A DNA stretch of 6,469 nucleotides, taken from NCBI GenBank assembly GCA_964483805.1, contig CAZADH010000325.1:1-6469 (forward strand). Reading direction: 5' to 3'. Below the pieces are notes generated by a model. It saw only the letters and a list, made by a program, of their open reading frames with translations, did no database searches and was not told the origin of the DNA. The position numbers were made by a program, and so were the translations under genes. Positions 4,876 through 6,469 of the stretch are shown one piece after another. Source of the stretch: CAZADH01 sp964483805 (GTDB lineage Bacteria; Muiribacteriota; Ozemobacteria; Ozemobacterales; Ozemobacteraceae). The first letter of the stretch is position 1. Each line of letters starts with the position of its first letter.

Positions 4876-6072
4876 ATGCCGCGGCGCACCCTGTTGCTCG
4901 GAATTCTCATCACGTTGGCCCTGAGCCTCTGCCCCGGCGCCCGGGCCGAAGCAACGGCGCCGCCCCCGCCCCGGTCGTGGCTCGCGACCACCACGCCGCT
5001 TTTTCCGGCCGCCAACATCCGGGCGTTCATCGTCGGCGTGCTGGAGTGGCGCCACCGCAATACCTACGCGTCGTTCACCCGCAAGAACCGCTGGGACGGC
5101 CACCTGGTGGGGCTGTTCACCGCGGCCGGGGTGCCGGCCGAGCGCCTGACCTATATCAAAGACAGGAAGGCCCTGAAGCAGACCATCATGAAGAGTCTGC
5201 GGCAGACCGTGGCCGCGTCGCAACCGGGCGAAACGCTGTTCGTCTATTACTGCGGGCACGGCGACGCCGACGAAGACGGCAACAGTGTGTGGATGCCCTA
5301 CGATGCCAGCGAAGACTGGACCACCTGCGTGGCGATTGACGATGTATTGACGATCATCGACACCGGGTTCAGGGGCGATCGCGTCATCCTCGCCGCTGAT
5401 TGCTGCCGTTCGGGCGGCCTCCCCGATGCGGTCAAAGAACGGCGCGGCCGCATCGCCTACGCCGCGTTCTCGTCATCCTGCGCCGACGAATGGTCGACCG
5501 GCAACTGGACCTTCACCAAATGTATTTACGATGCCCTCGCCGGCCACCGCTACCTCGACAAGAACGACGACGGCGTCATCACGCTGGGCGAACTGGGCGA
5601 TCATGCCGTCACCGACATGGAACTGCTCGAAGACCAGTTGGCTGCCTACGCCTTCACGGGGCGGTTGCGCGCCGACACGCCCCTGGCCGTCGCCAGTGGC
5701 GCGCGACCGGTCGGGCGCGAGGGTCAGCCGATCGAGGCCTACGCCGAGGGCATCTGGTGGCGCGGCAAGGTGGTGAAAGACGCGGGCGAGCGGCTGCTCA
5801 TCCACTGGGTCGACATCGCCTACGACAACGCCAAGGCCGAAGAATGGATGCCCACCGCCAAGACGCGGCCGGTGCCGATCAAGCAGTTCCCCGTCGGCAG
5901 CCGCGTCGAGGTCGACTGGCGCGACGAATGGTATCCGGCAACGGTCCTGAAGGTCGACGGCAAACGCCATTTCGTGCACTACCTTGACTACGGCCACGAA
6001 TGGGATCAGTGGGTCACCGCCGCACGCGTGCGCCGGCCGAAGCCCCCCAAATCGTGGAAGAAAGAGCGGTGA
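4876..6072 (+). CDS. Secreted caspase-family (C14) protease with EF-hand loop and two tandem Tudor-like repeats
   Basis: This 398-residue protein starts with a Sec signal peptide (1-24, Arg-Arg then a Leu/Ile core, ending Ala-Arg-Ala). The caspase-like domain spans about 46-265. It has a first strand RAFIVGVLEW (49-58), the catalytic His128 in VYYCGHGD (123-130), and the catalytic Cys, most likely Cys177, in ILAADCCRSGG (171-181). Metacaspases usually have His after that Cys, but Arg is present here. An EF-hand-type calcium loop lies at 228-239, with Asp228, Asn230, Asp232, Gly233, Ile235 and Glu239. After residue 275 come two related SH3-like barrels (about 282-330 and 337-388) of Tudor/agenet/chromo-barrel character. 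Each has a W(W/Y) strand, a hydrophobic strand ending His-Trp or His-Tyr, Asp two or so residues on, and a final Glu-Trp. By family knowledge, cleavage after Arg/Lys with calcium activation is likely. An export signal places it in periplasm or outside. The serine dehydratase follows 7 bases later. Confidence 0.88.
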   Translation: MPRRTLLLGILITLALSLCPGARAEATAPPPPRSWLATTTPLFPAANIRAFIVGVLEWRHRNTYASFTRKNRWDGHLVGLFTAAGVPAERLTYIKDRKALKQTIMKSLRQTVAASQPGETLFVYYCGHGDADEDGNSVWMPYDASEDWTTCVAIDDVLTIIDTGFRGDRVILAADCCRSGGLPDAVKERRGRIAYAAFSSSCADEWSTGNWTFTKCIYDALAGHRYLDKNDDGVITLGELGDHAVTDMELLEDQLAAYAFTGRLRADTPLAVASGARPVGREGQPIEAYAEGIWWRGKVVKDAGERLLIHWVDIAYDNAKAEEWMPTAKTRPVPIKQFPVGSRVEVDWRDEWYPATVLKVDGKRHFVHYLDYGHEWDQWVTAARVRRPKPPKSWKKER

Positions 6073-6079
6073 AAACCCC

Positions 6080-6469
6080 ATGAGATCAATCAAGGAGATC
6101 TATCGCATCGGTCATGGGCCCTCGAGCAGTCACACGATGGGGCCGCGGAAGGCGGCCGAGATTTTTCGCGAACGCCATCCTCATGCGGCGGCGTTCCGTG
6201 TTACATTGTATGGCAGTCTGGCAGCCACCGGCAAAGGTCACTTCACTGACGTCGCCATCCGCGAGGTTCTCGAGCCTCGCGCCCACACCGAGATCGTCTG
6301 GGAACCCGCGCGTTTCCTTGCCTTTCATCCGAACGGCATGACCTTCGCGGCCCTCGATGCGTCCGGGCACGAGATCGAACAGTGGACCGTGTACAGCGTC
6401 GGCGGCGGCGCCCTTGCCGAAGAGAGCGGCCCCATCGGCGACGACGGCGGCGACATCTACCCGATGTCG
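6080..6469 (+). CDS. sdaA: L-serine dehydratase (L-serine ammonia-lyase), N-terminal part, runs off the window
   Basis: The 130 visible codons are the N-terminal domain of an iron-sulfur L-serine dehydratase, which converts L-serine to pyruvate and ammonia in the cytoplasm. The hallmark GHGPSSSHTMGPRKAA lies at residues 11-26. It is followed by FRVTLYGSLAATGKGHFTDVAI, which recurs in this family, and by the FHPNGM segment. The catalytic [4Fe-4S] domain with its cysteines would lie beyond the right edge. The ATG at 6080 is supported by the family's usual short lead (MxSIKEIYRIG) but has no good Shine-Dalgarno. It begins 7 bases after the caspase stop, so coupling to that gene is likely. A near copy of the iterated word, TTGTATGGC (6206-6214), lies in it. 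No frame disruption is seen. Confidence 0.93.
   Translation, partial: MRSIKEIYRIGHGPSSSHTMGPRKAAEIFRERHPHAAAFRVTLYGSLAATGKGHFTDVAIREVLEPRAHTEIVWEPARFLAFHPNGMTFAALDASGHEIEQWTVYSVGGGALAEESGPIGDDGGDIYPMS

Noticed and set aside
5473..6093. Minus-strand frame of 206 codons opposite the caspase gene
   Set aside because: Mirror of the EF-hand and Tudor-like coding sequence; no start signal or domain.

Overview
This is a high-GC window (about two thirds G+C by eye, not counted) from a bacterium that looks diderm. It has Shine-Dalgarno-led genes, two proteins with Sec-type signal peptides, and a predicted outer-membrane beta-barrel ending in Phe. Nothing places it in a phylum with confidence. The mix (secreted caspase-like protease with EF-hand and Tudor-like parts, Pmp3, YkgJ, fused-type L-serine dehydratase) would suit an uncultured environmental Gram-negative lineage. 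There is no rRNA, tRNA, CRISPR array, transposase or phage gene.

Layout. Bases 1-597 (+) are the 3' end of a larger protein, with a Gly-Thr linker and a C-terminal nucleoredoxin/tryparedoxin-like thioredoxin domain. Bases 598-800 hold a cluster of five imperfect GC-rich hairpins in place of an obvious promoter. Bases 801-1997 (+) encode the predicted beta-barrel. Convergent to it, a two-gene minus-strand operon runs from 2866 down to 2017: a Pmp3/YqaE-family small membrane protein, then an orphan methyltransferase-fold protein. A short divergent promoter region (2867-2994) separates this operon from a plus-strand YkgJ-type cysteine-cluster protein (2995-3267), which is followed by a hairpin. 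Next comes a second plus-strand pair: a class I SAM methyltransferase (3459-4259) and, 7 bp later, an unrecognised multi-pass membrane protein (4267-4779). After a well-formed sigma70-like promoter (4819-4847) lies the secreted caspase-family protein (4876-6072). Seven bases further on, an L-serine dehydratase (6080 onward) runs off the right edge.

How the genes work together. The window reads as several short independent transcription units rather than one pathway. Plausible functional pairs are the thioredoxin-domain protein with the beta-barrel (cell envelope) and Pmp3 with the methyltransferase-like protein (one operon). The caspase and serine dehydratase are probably co-transcribed, but no biochemical link is evident.

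The most unusual signal is at the DNA level. The AT-rich word TGTATTG occurs nine times on the two strands, six of them as YTGTATTGC. It falls in all three reading frames and between genes, and it forces codons that are rare in this GC-rich sequence. This resembles a genome-wide iterated oligonucleotide such as a DNA-uptake word, a HIP1-like word or a Chi-like site. The second signal is the hairpin cluster at 617-775, which shows a compensatory base-pair change.
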